From Porphyromonadaceae bacterium (lineage in GTDB: Bacteria; Bacteroidota; Bacteroidia; Bacteroidales; Dysgonomonadaceae): a stretch of 25,680 nt of DNA. Location of the stretch: NCBI GenBank assembly GCA_003517675.1, contig DPAC01000049.1, forward strand, positions 1-25,680, read 5' to 3'. Each line of letters opens with the position of its first letter. Positions within the stretch are counted from its first letter, which is position 1. The position numbers and the translations under genes were made by a program. Under the pieces are notes generated by a model, which had not been told where the DNA came from, did no database searches, and worked only from the letters and a program-made list of their open reading frames with translations. Positions 1 through 8,370 of the stretch are shown piece by piece.

Positions 1-34
1 TTTCAACTGCGAAACATCAGTAACTTATTTGTTA

Positions 35-514
35 TTACTTCCCTGTCACCCACTTCAAGAATGTCGTAAATCTTAGTTCGATCTTCGCGGGAATAGTAAA
101 GGGCGCCGGTATTTTAATGGCCTGCCCGTCGTGGTCTACGGGATAAACCTCCACTTCATACCACCCTCCCGAACGGGAGATATGCAGCGTATCGGGAACA
201 TCATGAAAGATGAAACGTACCGGCATGGGACCTTCCACCGGTGGACGTCCCGCGATGAACACGAAATCGTCCCGCTGCGCCATCGCACCCTGGGGTATGC
301 GTGCCGTATAGTGCACCTTTCCCTCTTCATCCTGCGAAACGGTGATCCCAATGGAAATCTTCGGCTGGTACGGGACGAACGCGGCAATGCCCGTCAGTAC
401 CAATAACGCGGCAACGATCATGACAGTGCCGTACCGCACCAGTACCGGCGGCATTCGACCGATGATGTTCCGCACCTTTTCGCTGCGCAGTTCTATTGGT
501 TTATTTTCTTCCAT
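35..514 (-). CDS. HlyD-like single-pass membrane protein, short form
   Basis: 159 residues. The N-terminus (residues 5-25, charged, with IELRSEKVRNIIG) followed by one hydrophobic segment at about 27-47 resembles the start of Bacteroidetes HlyD-type membrane fusion proteins that partner C39 exporters. The remaining 110 residues form a predicted periplasmic, beta-rich tail. The long coiled-coil hairpin and lipoyl domain of a full adaptor are absent. It lies 47 bases downstream of the C39 ABC transporter on the same strand, so it is probably co-transcribed and helps export the peptide. A full-length HlyD may follow beyond the window edge. Family assignment rests on the N-terminal pattern and context only; the tail is unrecognised. 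Confidence 0.6.
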   Translation of the reverse strand: MEENKPIELRSEKVRNIIGRMPPVLVRYGTVMIVAALLVLTGIAAFVPYQPKISIGITVSQDEEGKVHYTARIPQGAMAQRDDFVFIAGRPPVEGPMPVRFIFHDVPDTLHISRSGGWYEVEVYPVDHDGQAIKIPAPFTIPAKIELRFTTFLKWVTGK

Positions 515-561
515 CTGTCATACCTGGATTACATCATTACATCATTACATCAATCAATCAG

Positions 562-2760
562 TTAGTTTCCCAGTTCCAACTGGTTCTTTACCAACTCGTA
601 ATACTTTCCCCTTTTCCTTGTCAGTTCTTCGTGGGTACCCACCTCTGCGATCTGTCCGCCGTCCAGCACCACAATCTGATCCGCATTCTTTACCGTACTC
701 AGGCGGTGTGCTACCACGATCACCGTTTTATTTTTGTAAAACTCCTCCAGGTTCTCCACGATGGCCCGTTCATTGTTTGCATCCAGTGAATTCGTCGCCT
801 CGTCCAGGAAGACGAACGGCGGATCCTTGTACACCACCCGCGCAATCAGGATGCGTTGCCGCTGTCCCTGACTCACCCCCTGCCCATCCTGTCCGATTTT
901 CGTGTTGTAGCCCAGCGGCAGGGCTTCGATGTATCCTGCGATGTTAGCCACGCGGGCGGCATCGCGCAGCCGTTCCAGATCAATTTCGTCGCCCGATACG
1001 GCAATGTTGCGGGCAATGGTATCGGAGAACAGGTAGCCCTCCTGCATCACCGCCCCGCACATGGTGCGCCACCAGGTGAGGTTCATCACTTCCAGGTCTG
1101 TTGGGCCGACGGATATTCTGCCTTCATTGGGGGCGTAATAACCCAGCAGCAGTTTCACCAGCGTGGTCTTGCCGCTGCCGCTGGCGCCTACGATGGCCGT
1201 TACCCTGCCCTGCGGTATGGCCAGATCAATGTTGTCCAATACATAATCCGGCCGTGCACCATCGTATTTAAAACAGAGGTTTTCGATTCTGACGGAGCGC
1301 TCTGCGGGCAGTGCCGCTACGGTACGGTTTTCGTTCTCTTCGTTGCGCTGTGTGTGGATCTCGTTCATACGATCCAGGCTGATGCTCACGTCCTGCCACT
1401 GGTAGATAAAGTTCATGATCTGCTCCACCGGGCTGTTCAACTGCCCGATGATGTACTGGATGGCCAGCATCATCCCCAGCGTGAGGTCGCCGCTGATCAC
1501 AGCCGTGGCCGCCAGTACGGTTACCAGGATATTTTTCAGCTCGTTGATCAGGATGCCGCCGGCTTCCTGCGACTGTCGCAGATTGAGTGATTGCAGGTTC
1601 ACATCGAACAAATCCGCCTGCACATCTTCCCACTCCCAGCGTTTGCGTTGTTCGCAACCTTGCAGCTTTATCTCCTGCATTCCGGTAATGAGTTGATACA
1701 CCACGTTGCGGTTGATGCCCTGCTGTTCGAACATCTTGTAATCCAATATCCGTCGTTTTTTCAGGAAGACCAGTATCCAGATGCCATAGAGGATGCTGCC
1801 GACAAGGAAGACGGCGAAGACGGGAACGTTGTACACGAACAGCACCACGGAGAAGATCACGAAGGTGAAGGCGGAGAACAGCACCGTGATGGTCTGGTTG
1901 GTAAGGAAGTTCTCAATGCGGCGGTGGTCTTCGATGCGTTGCAGCAGGTCGCCCGTGAGCTTGGTATCGAAGAACTTCATGGGCAGCTTCATCAGCTTGA
2001 TGAAGAAATCCGATATAAGCGACACGTTGATGCGGGTGCTGATGTGCAACAGTATCTTGCGGCGGATGAAGTCGATGGCGGTTCGGCTGAACAGGAGCAT
2101 CATCTGGGCGATGAGGATAAGCCAGATAAAGCCGATGTCTTTTCCCTGAATACCGGTATCGACGATAGCCTGGGTAAGGAACGGAAAGATGAGTTGCAGG
2201 ATGCTGCCCATAAACAGCCCTAATATCAGTTGCCCGAAGAAGCGTTTATAGCGGGCGATATATTTCCAGAGGAACCCCAGGCGGTTTCGGGCAGGAGCGG
2301 CATCGCCTTCCTGTTCATAGAACAGGTGGGTGGGTTCCAGCAACAAGGCCACGCCTTTTTCCGCACCGTTGGTACGGGTGCTGACCCATCGGTCGCAAAA
2401 TTCCTCCCGGGAATAAGTGAGCAGTCCCTTGCCGGGATCAGCAACAGAGATTTTATAGCCTTTCCTGTTTTTCTTTACCTCGTACACCACCACAAAATGT
2501 TCCTGGTTCCAGTGGACAATGCAGGGCAGCGGGGCTTTCTCAGCCAGCTTTTCGAAGGTGAGACGGCCGCCCACGGTTTTAAAGCCAATTTTCTCTGCGG
2601 CACGGCTGATACCCAGCAGCGACACGCCGTCGCGCCCGATAAAGCAGTTATCGCGCAGGTGTTCCAGCGTATACCGTTTGCCGTAGTGCTCGGACACCAT
2701 GTCCAGACAAGCGGGGCCGCAGTCCATCGCGTCGGGTTGTTTGGTGAAAGGGAAAAGCAT
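562..2760 (-). CDS. C39-peptidase-containing ABC transporter (PCAT), peptide bacteriocin-type exporter
   Basis: 732 residues, the normal length for the family, which cuts double-glycine leaders and exports the released peptide across the inner membrane. The N-terminal C39 domain (1-125) has the oxyanion Gln8, nucleophile Cys14 (in DAMDCGPACL), His88 (HWNQEHFVVVY) and Asp108 (ADPG), so the protease looks active. A six-helix ABC membrane domain covers about 165-455. The ATPase domain (485-732) has Walker A GASGSGKTT at about 525, signature VSQGQ at 629-633 (SQGQ in place of the usual SGGQ), Walker B FVFLDE at 649-654 and an H-loop HRLS. Its ATG is one base past the stop of the barrel gene, implying one transcript. 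The natural substrate candidate is the precursor at 8371-8523. The gene is clearly more GC-rich than the barrel and radical SAM genes upstream. Confidence 0.95.
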   Translation of the reverse strand: MLFPFTKQPDAMDCGPACLDMVSEHYGKRYTLEHLRDNCFIGRDGVSLLGISRAAEKIGFKTVGGRLTFEKLAEKAPLPCIVHWNQEHFVVVYEVKKNRKGYKISVADPGKGLLTYSREEFCDRWVSTRTNGAEKGVALLLEPTHLFYEQEGDAAPARNRLGFLWKYIARYKRFFGQLILGLFMGSILQLIFPFLTQAIVDTGIQGKDIGFIWLILIAQMMLLFSRTAIDFIRRKILLHISTRINVSLISDFFIKLMKLPMKFFDTKLTGDLLQRIEDHRRIENFLTNQTITVLFSAFTFVIFSVVLFVYNVPVFAVFLVGSILYGIWILVFLKKRRILDYKMFEQQGINRNVVYQLITGMQEIKLQGCEQRKRWEWEDVQADLFDVNLQSLNLRQSQEAGGILINELKNILVTVLAATAVISGDLTLGMMLAIQYIIGQLNSPVEQIMNFIYQWQDVSISLDRMNEIHTQRNEENENRTVAALPAERSVRIENLCFKYDGARPDYVLDNIDLAIPQGRVTAIVGASGSGKTTLVKLLLGYYAPNEGRISVGPTDLEVMNLTWWRTMCGAVMQEGYLFSDTIARNIAVSGDEIDLERLRDAARVANIAGYIEALPLGYNTKIGQDGQGVSQGQRQRILIARVVYKDPPFVFLDEATNSLDANNERAIVENLEEFYKNKTVIVVAHRLSTVKNADQIVVLDGGQIAEVGTHEELTRKRGKYYELVKNQLELGN

Positions 2761-2761
2761 G

Positions 2762-5068
2762 TTATAATCTGTTTATTTCATTAGACGCCCCTTGCCCTTT
2801 ATATTTATTTCGAGTGGTATTGAATTTGTATGTTATTTGCAGATTGATTCCTCGATTATCGCTATCATTCCATTTGTCAAAATACACATTATTAGTATAC
2901 ATTGACCAACGCTCCAAGTCAGAAGCTAATATATCTGTGGCGCTTAACACAAAACTTAATTTATCATCAAAAAAATTCTTACTAAGTTTTATATCAGTCC
3001 TAAATCCTAATTTACTGGTTGATAGCTCATAATTACCTTGAAGATTACCTCTCATATTTAAAGTTAATTGGTAATCCTGAGGCAACAGAATAATGTTATT
3101 CCATTTATATGAATAATATGGCTTATTAAATGTGGAATTTTTTAATTTGAGGTTTTGTTTATTTAATCCAAAAGAAAATGTAGGCCTCCAAAAATGAAAT
3201 TTAGGAGAATAACTTAGATAGCCATCCAATCTTTCGCTGTTTGGTAGATTTATCATAGTAAAAAGGCTGATTGGCTTATCTTTGAACTGTTCAGCTATAA
3301 AAAGTAAGTTATCTTTAATCCAATTATATGATACTTCTAATTGTAAATCTTTCCAACCAAACATATATGTTAGCCTGTTGGTAAACATTGGCTTTAATGA
3401 AGGATTTCCACCTTCATAATTATAAGGATTATTGTAAGTAATAGAGCTTCTTAAATTAAAATAGTTCGGACGACGGACCACAGTCTTGTAGCTAAAAAGC
3501 ATGTTTATTTCTCCATTATTATAAGAGAGCGACAGTGTTGGAACCCAATTATTATAAATCCGGCTTTGTTCATTGCTATATTTGTTATTAGAATAATATT
3601 TAAAATCAATGTTTTCATAACGTAATCCCGTATTAAATGAAAAGCTATCCCATGGGTATTCATACGATGCGAAAGCTGCAATCAGTAATTGTTCAGATTT
3701 GTCTTTAATGGAAGGTAAATCTTCAGAAACCTCATTATTTAACATGTCGAATGATTGATTATTGTCGGTATAAGAACTTTCACCGCCAAAACTGATTTTC
3801 CCATTGAATAATGATTTTTCAATAATGATTTTTCCTGCATAAAGCGAGTAACTGGTTTTATTGTGACTTTCCACAAGCGCATTAGTCCCAGTTATTATAT
3901 TTTTGAAATCCGACGATTGTCCGGTTTCATTTCCCCCGATTACGAAATCACCCTCAAAATGGATAGTAGTTTGTTTTTTCATCTCGATATGGTAATACAT
4001 ATTTACGTAGTGTCGATGCGTTTTTCTATCCGTTAAATTAAAAGAGGTATAATTATTGTCGTTGTTTTCATCTATATAATGGTATGTATTTCCTTTAAAG
4101 TCCCAATTATCTATTGGAGATTGATTATACTTATATTGTATTCCAATGGAATGAACAGGCGAAAAGGAGTAGTTTGAACCGACAGTTGTCTCCCATGAGT
4201 TTGTATTTGACTTTATTTTCATATCTTGCTTTGTTATGAAATCGTACTCTAATAAATATAAAATCGTCTCATCGTTTTGGTTTTGTTCATTCACTGTTTT
4301 ATCGAAACTTATTTTAGTGAATACATCAAGTTTACTTTTACGAAAATTTAAATCCAAATATTCATAATGATCAAAATTACGTCTCTTACGGATAAAAGCA
4401 AAAAGTGATCCACTTAATCCTTCCCCAATGTTTTTTGTTGTTGTTATGCGAATAACAGCCCCAATGGATGCATCATACTGTGAGCCGGGATTCAAAATTA
4501 TTTTCACTTCTTTTATATCTGAACTTTTCACTTGTTTTAATTCTTCATTATCACGGAGTAAACGATTGTTCAGGTAAATAAGAGGGGTACCTCTTCCAAA
4601 AACGGTAAAGCTTCCGTCTTTAGCACTCAAAAAGGGTAGTTGACTAAGAACATCATTTGCGGTACCTAATTTACTATAAACCGTATTTTCAATCTTAGCA
4701 TTTAGACCATCAGCCTCCATTTTATACGAAGGAGAAATTGCGGTTACGACAAACTCATCAAGTTGCTGCGATAAATCGTTTAAAATAATTACACCTTGGC
4801 CTAAGTTAAGGACGGGGACATATCTGGTTTGATATCCTATCATCGAGATTCTGAGAAAAGCCTTTTCACTTATATTTGATTGCAGTGAGAACATGCCATT
4901 ATTATCGGTAACAGCACCTGTTATTAGTGTTGAGTCTGGGAGTATATGCAAGGTAACATTGGCAAACTCGATTGGTATATTTTTGTCATCAACAACCACC
5001 CCCTTTATTTGAGCATTAACTGAAAGTTGGGATAATAACAAGAGTAATAAAAGTAAATATTTATACAT
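2762..5068 (-). CDS. Outer-membrane beta-barrel protein with carboxypeptidase-like and TonB-plug-like domains
   Basis: 768 residues. It has a signal peptide (1-19, cut after VNA) and a carboxypeptidase-regulatory-like Ig domain at about 20-100 (KGVVVDDKNIPIEFANVTL, then GMFSL). A plug-like domain follows at about 115-215, including LSQLPFLSAKDGSFTVFGRG and the ITTTKN exit typical of TonB-receptor-like proteins. The rest is a barrel of alternating aromatic strands ending in YKFNTTRN plus a short tail. This is the Bacteroidetes 'outer membrane beta-barrel family' rather than a SusC. It sits between the maturase (12-base gap) and the exporter (1-base gap), so it belongs to the peptide operon. 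Moving the peptide over the outer membrane, its uptake, or producer immunity are all possible; the sequence does not decide. The gene is AT-rich. Confidence 0.85.
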   Translation of the reverse strand: MYKYLLLLLLLLSQLSVNAQIKGVVVDDKNIPIEFANVTLHILPDSTLITGAVTDNNGMFSLQSNISEKAFLRISMIGYQTRYVPVLNLGQGVIILNDLSQQLDEFVVTAISPSYKMEADGLNAKIENTVYSKLGTANDVLSQLPFLSAKDGSFTVFGRGTPLIYLNNRLLRDNEELKQVKSSDIKEVKIILNPGSQYDASIGAVIRITTTKNIGEGLSGSLFAFIRKRRNFDHYEYLDLNFRKSKLDVFTKISFDKTVNEQNQNDETILYLLEYDFITKQDMKIKSNTNSWETTVGSNYSFSPVHSIGIQYKYNQSPIDNWDFKGNTYHYIDENNDNNYTSFNLTDRKTHRHYVNMYYHIEMKKQTTIHFEGDFVIGGNETGQSSDFKNIITGTNALVESHNKTSYSLYAGKIIIEKSLFNGKISFGGESSYTDNNQSFDMLNNEVSEDLPSIKDKSEQLLIAAFASYEYPWDSFSFNTGLRYENIDFKYYSNNKYSNEQSRIYNNWVPTLSLSYNNGEINMLFSYKTVVRRPNYFNLRSSITYNNPYNYEGGNPSLKPMFTNRLTYMFGWKDLQLEVSYNWIKDNLLFIAEQFKDKPISLFTMINLPNSERLDGYLSYSPKFHFWRPTFSFGLNKQNLKLKNSTFNKPYYSYKWNNIILLPQDYQLTLNMRGNLQGNYELSTSKLGFRTDIKLSKNFFDDKLSFVLSATDILASDLERWSMYTNNVYFDKWNDSDNRGINLQITYKFNTTRNKYKGQGASNEINRL

Positions 5069-5080
5069 TTTTAGTAAGTA

Positions 5081-6370
5081 TTAAAGTTCCATTGTGGAGG
5101 AAAGTAAGGCTTTTTTTAATTGATTTTCTCCTTTATACATAGAGCAGATATTAAAATATCCATTCTCAAATTTATTTTTATATCTATACCATCCACAGCC
5201 GCCACTACAGATAGGCAGTAAGCTACATTTCTTACATTCCTTATCTAAAAAGGGAGATAAATCAATCATATATCTGTAAAAAAGAGACTTATTTACTATT
5301 TCTTTTTTATCAATAAACCCTATAATCTTCTCTTTATTTGAGACATCATTCCAACACTTGTAAATTTCTCCTTCAGGACCTATAATGTAGGAATTGATAG
5401 AATTAATCATACACCCTTTTTCTAGTCTTTCAGGATAATATTTAATATCGACACCGCACCGATTATAATATTCATATAAATCAATAACAGATTCCGCATG
5501 TATACATTTAGAACATAAAGATTTGTTATCTTTTGTCTCTTCCCTTATAAAACCCGGATATATATGTATATTTTTAGCAGGCCACTTTTTAGTCAAATTT
5601 TTATATAAATTAATGTATTCATTCTTATTCTTATTGTTTATATTTATTCTTATTAGAAATTGGCAATTGGGAAGTTTGCATACAGCGTTATCTATATTTT
5701 CTATTATTCTGTGAAATGAACCCTTTCCAGAATGTAATTTACGTGTTTGATTGTGTGTGTCTTCATCTCCATCAAGTGTTATTTGAATAGACTTTATTTG
5801 TTGTCCTTTAAAATATTCTATAACATCATTAGTTAGTAAATATCCATTAGTTATAATTGATTGATAATATAGTGGAATGTCTACTTTCTCTTTTAATTCT
5901 AAATTTATTCTTTTTATTATCTCAAAAGCAATTAAAGGCTCTCCTCCATACCATGTCAAATTAATTCTTCTTGCTTTCTCATGTCCCTTGATAAATATGC
6001 ATAAATTATCAATGGTTTCTTTACTCATAAATTTATTCTGCTTGCTCAACTCAAAGCAATAATCACATGAAAAATTGCATGATAATGTTGGCACTAATAT
6101 CAAATTCAATACATCATTATTATACGAACTTAATTCATATTTGAATTTACTTTCTTGAAAAAACAATCTGACAGCTTCAGAATCTATCAATATTTTTTTA
6201 TTCATCAATAGAGATAAACTATCTTTATCTAGAGAGGCATAATCTCTATCTTGAATTATATCATAAATATCTTGATTCACTTCTGAAAAGAAGCAACTCT
6301 CGCTATTGAAAATGTAGTGTTTATTGTTATCAGTAAATAAGTAACAATAAGGTGAAATAATTAAAGACAT
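5081..6370 (-). CDS. Radical SAM/SPASM peptide maturase
   Basis: 429 residues from the ATG at 6370, chosen because a complete radical SAM enzyme starts there and the preceding bases are group II intron. Residues 1-85 are a small N-terminal domain of the kind found in peptide-modifying radical SAM enzymes. The SAM-binding iron-sulfur motif is CX3CX2C at Cys98, Cys102 and Cys105, followed by the WYGGEPL motif. The SPASM region includes a GC...GPEGEIYKC stretch and CX2CX5CX3C at Cys379, 382, 388 and 392 with a late Cys409, so two auxiliary clusters are expected. SPASM enzymes of this type crosslink or otherwise modify side chains in precursor peptides. The precursor gene is the first gene upstream once the intron is removed (about 64 bases away). 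The gene is strongly AT-rich. The reading frame is open upstream into the intron reverse transcriptase. Confidence 0.93.
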   Translation of the reverse strand: MSLIISPYCYLFTDNNKHYIFNSESCFFSEVNQDIYDIIQDRDYASLDKDSLSLLMNKKILIDSEAVRLFFQESKFKYELSSYNNDVLNLILVPTLSCNFSCDYCFELSKQNKFMSKETIDNLCIFIKGHEKARRINLTWYGGEPLIAFEIIKRINLELKEKVDIPLYYQSIITNGYLLTNDVIEYFKGQQIKSIQITLDGDEDTHNQTRKLHSGKGSFHRIIENIDNAVCKLPNCQFLIRININNKNKNEYINLYKNLTKKWPAKNIHIYPGFIREETKDNKSLCSKCIHAESVIDLYEYYNRCGVDIKYYPERLEKGCMINSINSYIIGPEGEIYKCWNDVSNKEKIIGFIDKKEIVNKSLFYRYMIDLSPFLDKECKKCSLLPICSGGCGWYRYKNKFENGYFNICSMYKGENQLKKALLSSTMEL

Positions 6371-6385
6371 ATTTATTTTTTTTAA

Positions 6386-7873
6386 ATCGAGTAGGTAGGG
6401 TGGATTACTCCCCCGCCCTCTCACACCACCCGGCATGCTCTCGCACCGGGCGGTTTCTTTTAATTGTTTAATCTCTCGGTATTTTAATGTGAGGTTGTAA
6501 AGGCCTACTGCATCAAACCATTTGTTGTTTAGAGCCTGATGGGCTTGAGGGCATCCTGATTTGCGCCAATGTCCTTTTCCCGAAAGAGCTAATATCCAGC
6601 TTTGCCAGCTGTCAACACCTCGGCTTTCAAGGAATCGTTGCAGGGTAATTACTCTCTTGCACTGCTTTAATCTGTAGCACCGAAGTTTTCTGCGTATCCA
6701 GGAATCCAGATTCTTTAGTAAACTTTTACATCGGGCATAATGGAAGTAGTTCAGCCACCCGCGCATCACGGGTGTAAGTTCTGCAATTACTTGTTCGAAC
6801 TTCACTCCTCTGTTGCGTTTGGTTATACTACGCACTTTTTCCTTAAAACGTTCAATGCTCTTCTTTGCTATGCTTAGGTTGCCATCTTTTTGGATGGTGT
6901 ATCCTAAGAATTTGGTTTGATTTACCTCACAAACCTGACTTTTCTCGCTATTGACGATTAGCTTCAGTTTGCTTTCGATAAAGTTGCTGACCGATTTCAT
7001 TACTCTCTCGCCTGCCACTTGGCTGCGTACGTAGATGTTGCAATCGTCGGCATAGCGAACAAATTTGTGTCCCCTGCGCTCCAACTCCTTGTCCAGCTCG
7101 TCTAAAACGATGTTGGATAAAAGTGGAGATAGGGGGCTGCCTTGGGGGGTGCCTTCGGTACGTTGGCTTACAACGCCGTCAACCATTATCCCACTTTGAA
7201 GGTATTTGCGTATCAGTCCCGATAGCGCTTTATCGCCAATGGTTTCCGATAGACGATACATCAGTCGGTCATGGTTGACTACATCGAAGAACGTTTTCAA
7301 GTCCATGTCTACAACGATATTTCTTCCTTCCTCTACATATTCACTGCCCTTCTTCAGTGCCTGATGGGCACTTCGGCTGGGACGAAAACCGTAACTGTGG
7401 TCAGAAAATTTTTTCTCGTAAATTGGACTTAATACCTGTGCTATCGCTTGTTGGATTATCCTGTCCGTTACCGTAGGGATACCCAGCTTGCGTTTACCGC
7501 CGTTAGGCTTGGGAATTTCAACCTGTTTTACGCCCTGTGGTTGGTAAGTACCATCGTATAGTTTGCTCAATAAATTTTCTTCGTGTTCTGCATACCATAC
7601 GGCAAATTCTCCAACCACCATTTGGTCTATCCCCGCCACGCCTTTGTTCTGCTTTACCTGTTTGTAGGCTTGTTTGATATTGCTGTGACACAATATAGCT
7701 CCCATTAAATCCGGGGCTAAGGCTCGTCCCTGTTCGCCTGCTTCTTTTACTTGCAACGCCTTTATTGGCTGAGCTCCACATACGCCTTCACTCTTGTCAA
7801 AAGGGCGATTAACCTCCTGACCCGTTCTAGAAAATAGGTCGTATTGGTAAGTTATCTCTTGCTGTTGCGCCAT
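6386..7873 (-). CDS. ltrA: Group II intron reverse transcriptase/maturase (no stop codon inside the intron)
   Basis: Starts at ATG 7873. The reverse transcriptase core runs over about residues 60-330: fingers near KPNGGKRKLGIPTV, metal-binding VDMDLKTFFD at about 187-196, GTPQGSPLSPLLSNI, and the catalytic YADD at 274-277 in the class C-like context RYADDCNIYVRS. A GIIM maturase domain follows at about 358-400 (GWLNYFHYARC). There is no HNH endonuclease, as usual for class C. It would help the intron splice and drive reverse splicing into new terminators. No stop is met before the intron ends: residues from about 472 are encoded by domains V and VI, and the frame continues into the downstream maturase, giving a 930-codon reading frame ending at 5081. 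The end given here is the intron end, not a stop codon. Confidence 0.9.
6420..6457 (-). ncRNA. Group II intron domain V (catalytic hairpin)
   Basis: On the minus strand, GAAACCGCCCGGTGCGAGAG continues as CATGCCGGGTGGTGTGAGAGG. This forms a hairpin with a GAGA-type loop and the ACCGCC/GGTGGT base that carries the CGC triad. Domain VI follows to about 6386, with the bulged A expected near CTACTCGAT. Confidence 0.85.
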
Positions 7874-8322
7874 AAAATAAATTTTGAACTGTCTGCTCCT
7901 TAAATTAAAAGATTCAGACCTTCTTCCGTGCTGTTCCGGCTCCGGAATACTATGTCTTCTGCTGACTTCTTGTAAAACCTAAACTTACATCGCTGCTCGT
8001 TCTGCACTGTTGGTGCGTTTTACAAGACCTCTCGGGATAAGATATTAAACTTTCGCTGCGTTCTGCCTGATTTACTCCACTTGAGTTACGGTTGAATTTT
8101 GGGCGTTCCCAATCCATTGCTCGGTTGCCCTCTCTTGTGAGCCTTATATCAGATTTGGCTACGCCGATTTTCAATTCTGTGCGTCAGAACTTCAGTTTTG
8201 TTAATGGCTTCTTTCAGATTTGCAGTCACCTGCAACACCCTTACCATTCGCTAATGTTTCCTATCAACTCGGCACATGCAGGAACTTACATCCTGCCAGC
8301 TTAATACCATGCCCGACATACC

Positions 8323-8351
8323 AAAAAGGACGATTATAAATTTAATCGTCC
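8323..8351 (-). terminator. Rho-independent terminator/attenuator between precursor and maturase; intron target
   Basis: The minus strand reads GGACGATTA, loop AATTTA, TAATCGTCC, then TTTTT: a perfect 9-base stem with a T run (8323-8327). It begins 19 bases after the precursor stop. It would let the small precursor be made in excess with limited read-through into the modification and export genes. The group IIC intron starts two bases after the T run. Confidence 0.85.
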
Positions 8352-8370
8352 TTTAATTGATTAAACAATC

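Larger units (their letters stand above)
6386..8321 (-). mobile_element. Group IIC intron with intron-encoded reverse transcriptase
   Basis: About 1.94 kb on the minus strand. The 5' end is GTATGTCGGGCATGG at 8321, which fits the group II start GUGYG with one change. The following bases (GCGAATGG..AAGGGTGTTGC, later GAAGTCAGCAGAAG and CATAGTA) resemble what I recall of domains I-III of the Oceanobacillus iheyensis group IIC ribozyme. The 3' end is CTACTCGAT at about 6386, preceded by domains V and VI. Domain V carries the CGC triad expected of class C rather than AGC. The element sits immediately behind a rho-independent terminator hairpin (8328-8351), the known target preference of class C introns. 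Boundaries are good to a base or two. The ribozyme and reverse transcriptase both look intact, so splicing and mobility are plausible. Confidence 0.9.

Noticed and set aside
342..947. 201-codon plus-strand frame
   Set aside because: Antisense to the HlyD-like and exporter genes; rich in Pro, Ser and Arg with no domain.
7950..8304. Short frames on both strands between the RT start and the intron 5' end
   Set aside because: They lie in ribozyme domains I-III, whose RNA sequence matches group IIC; not coding.
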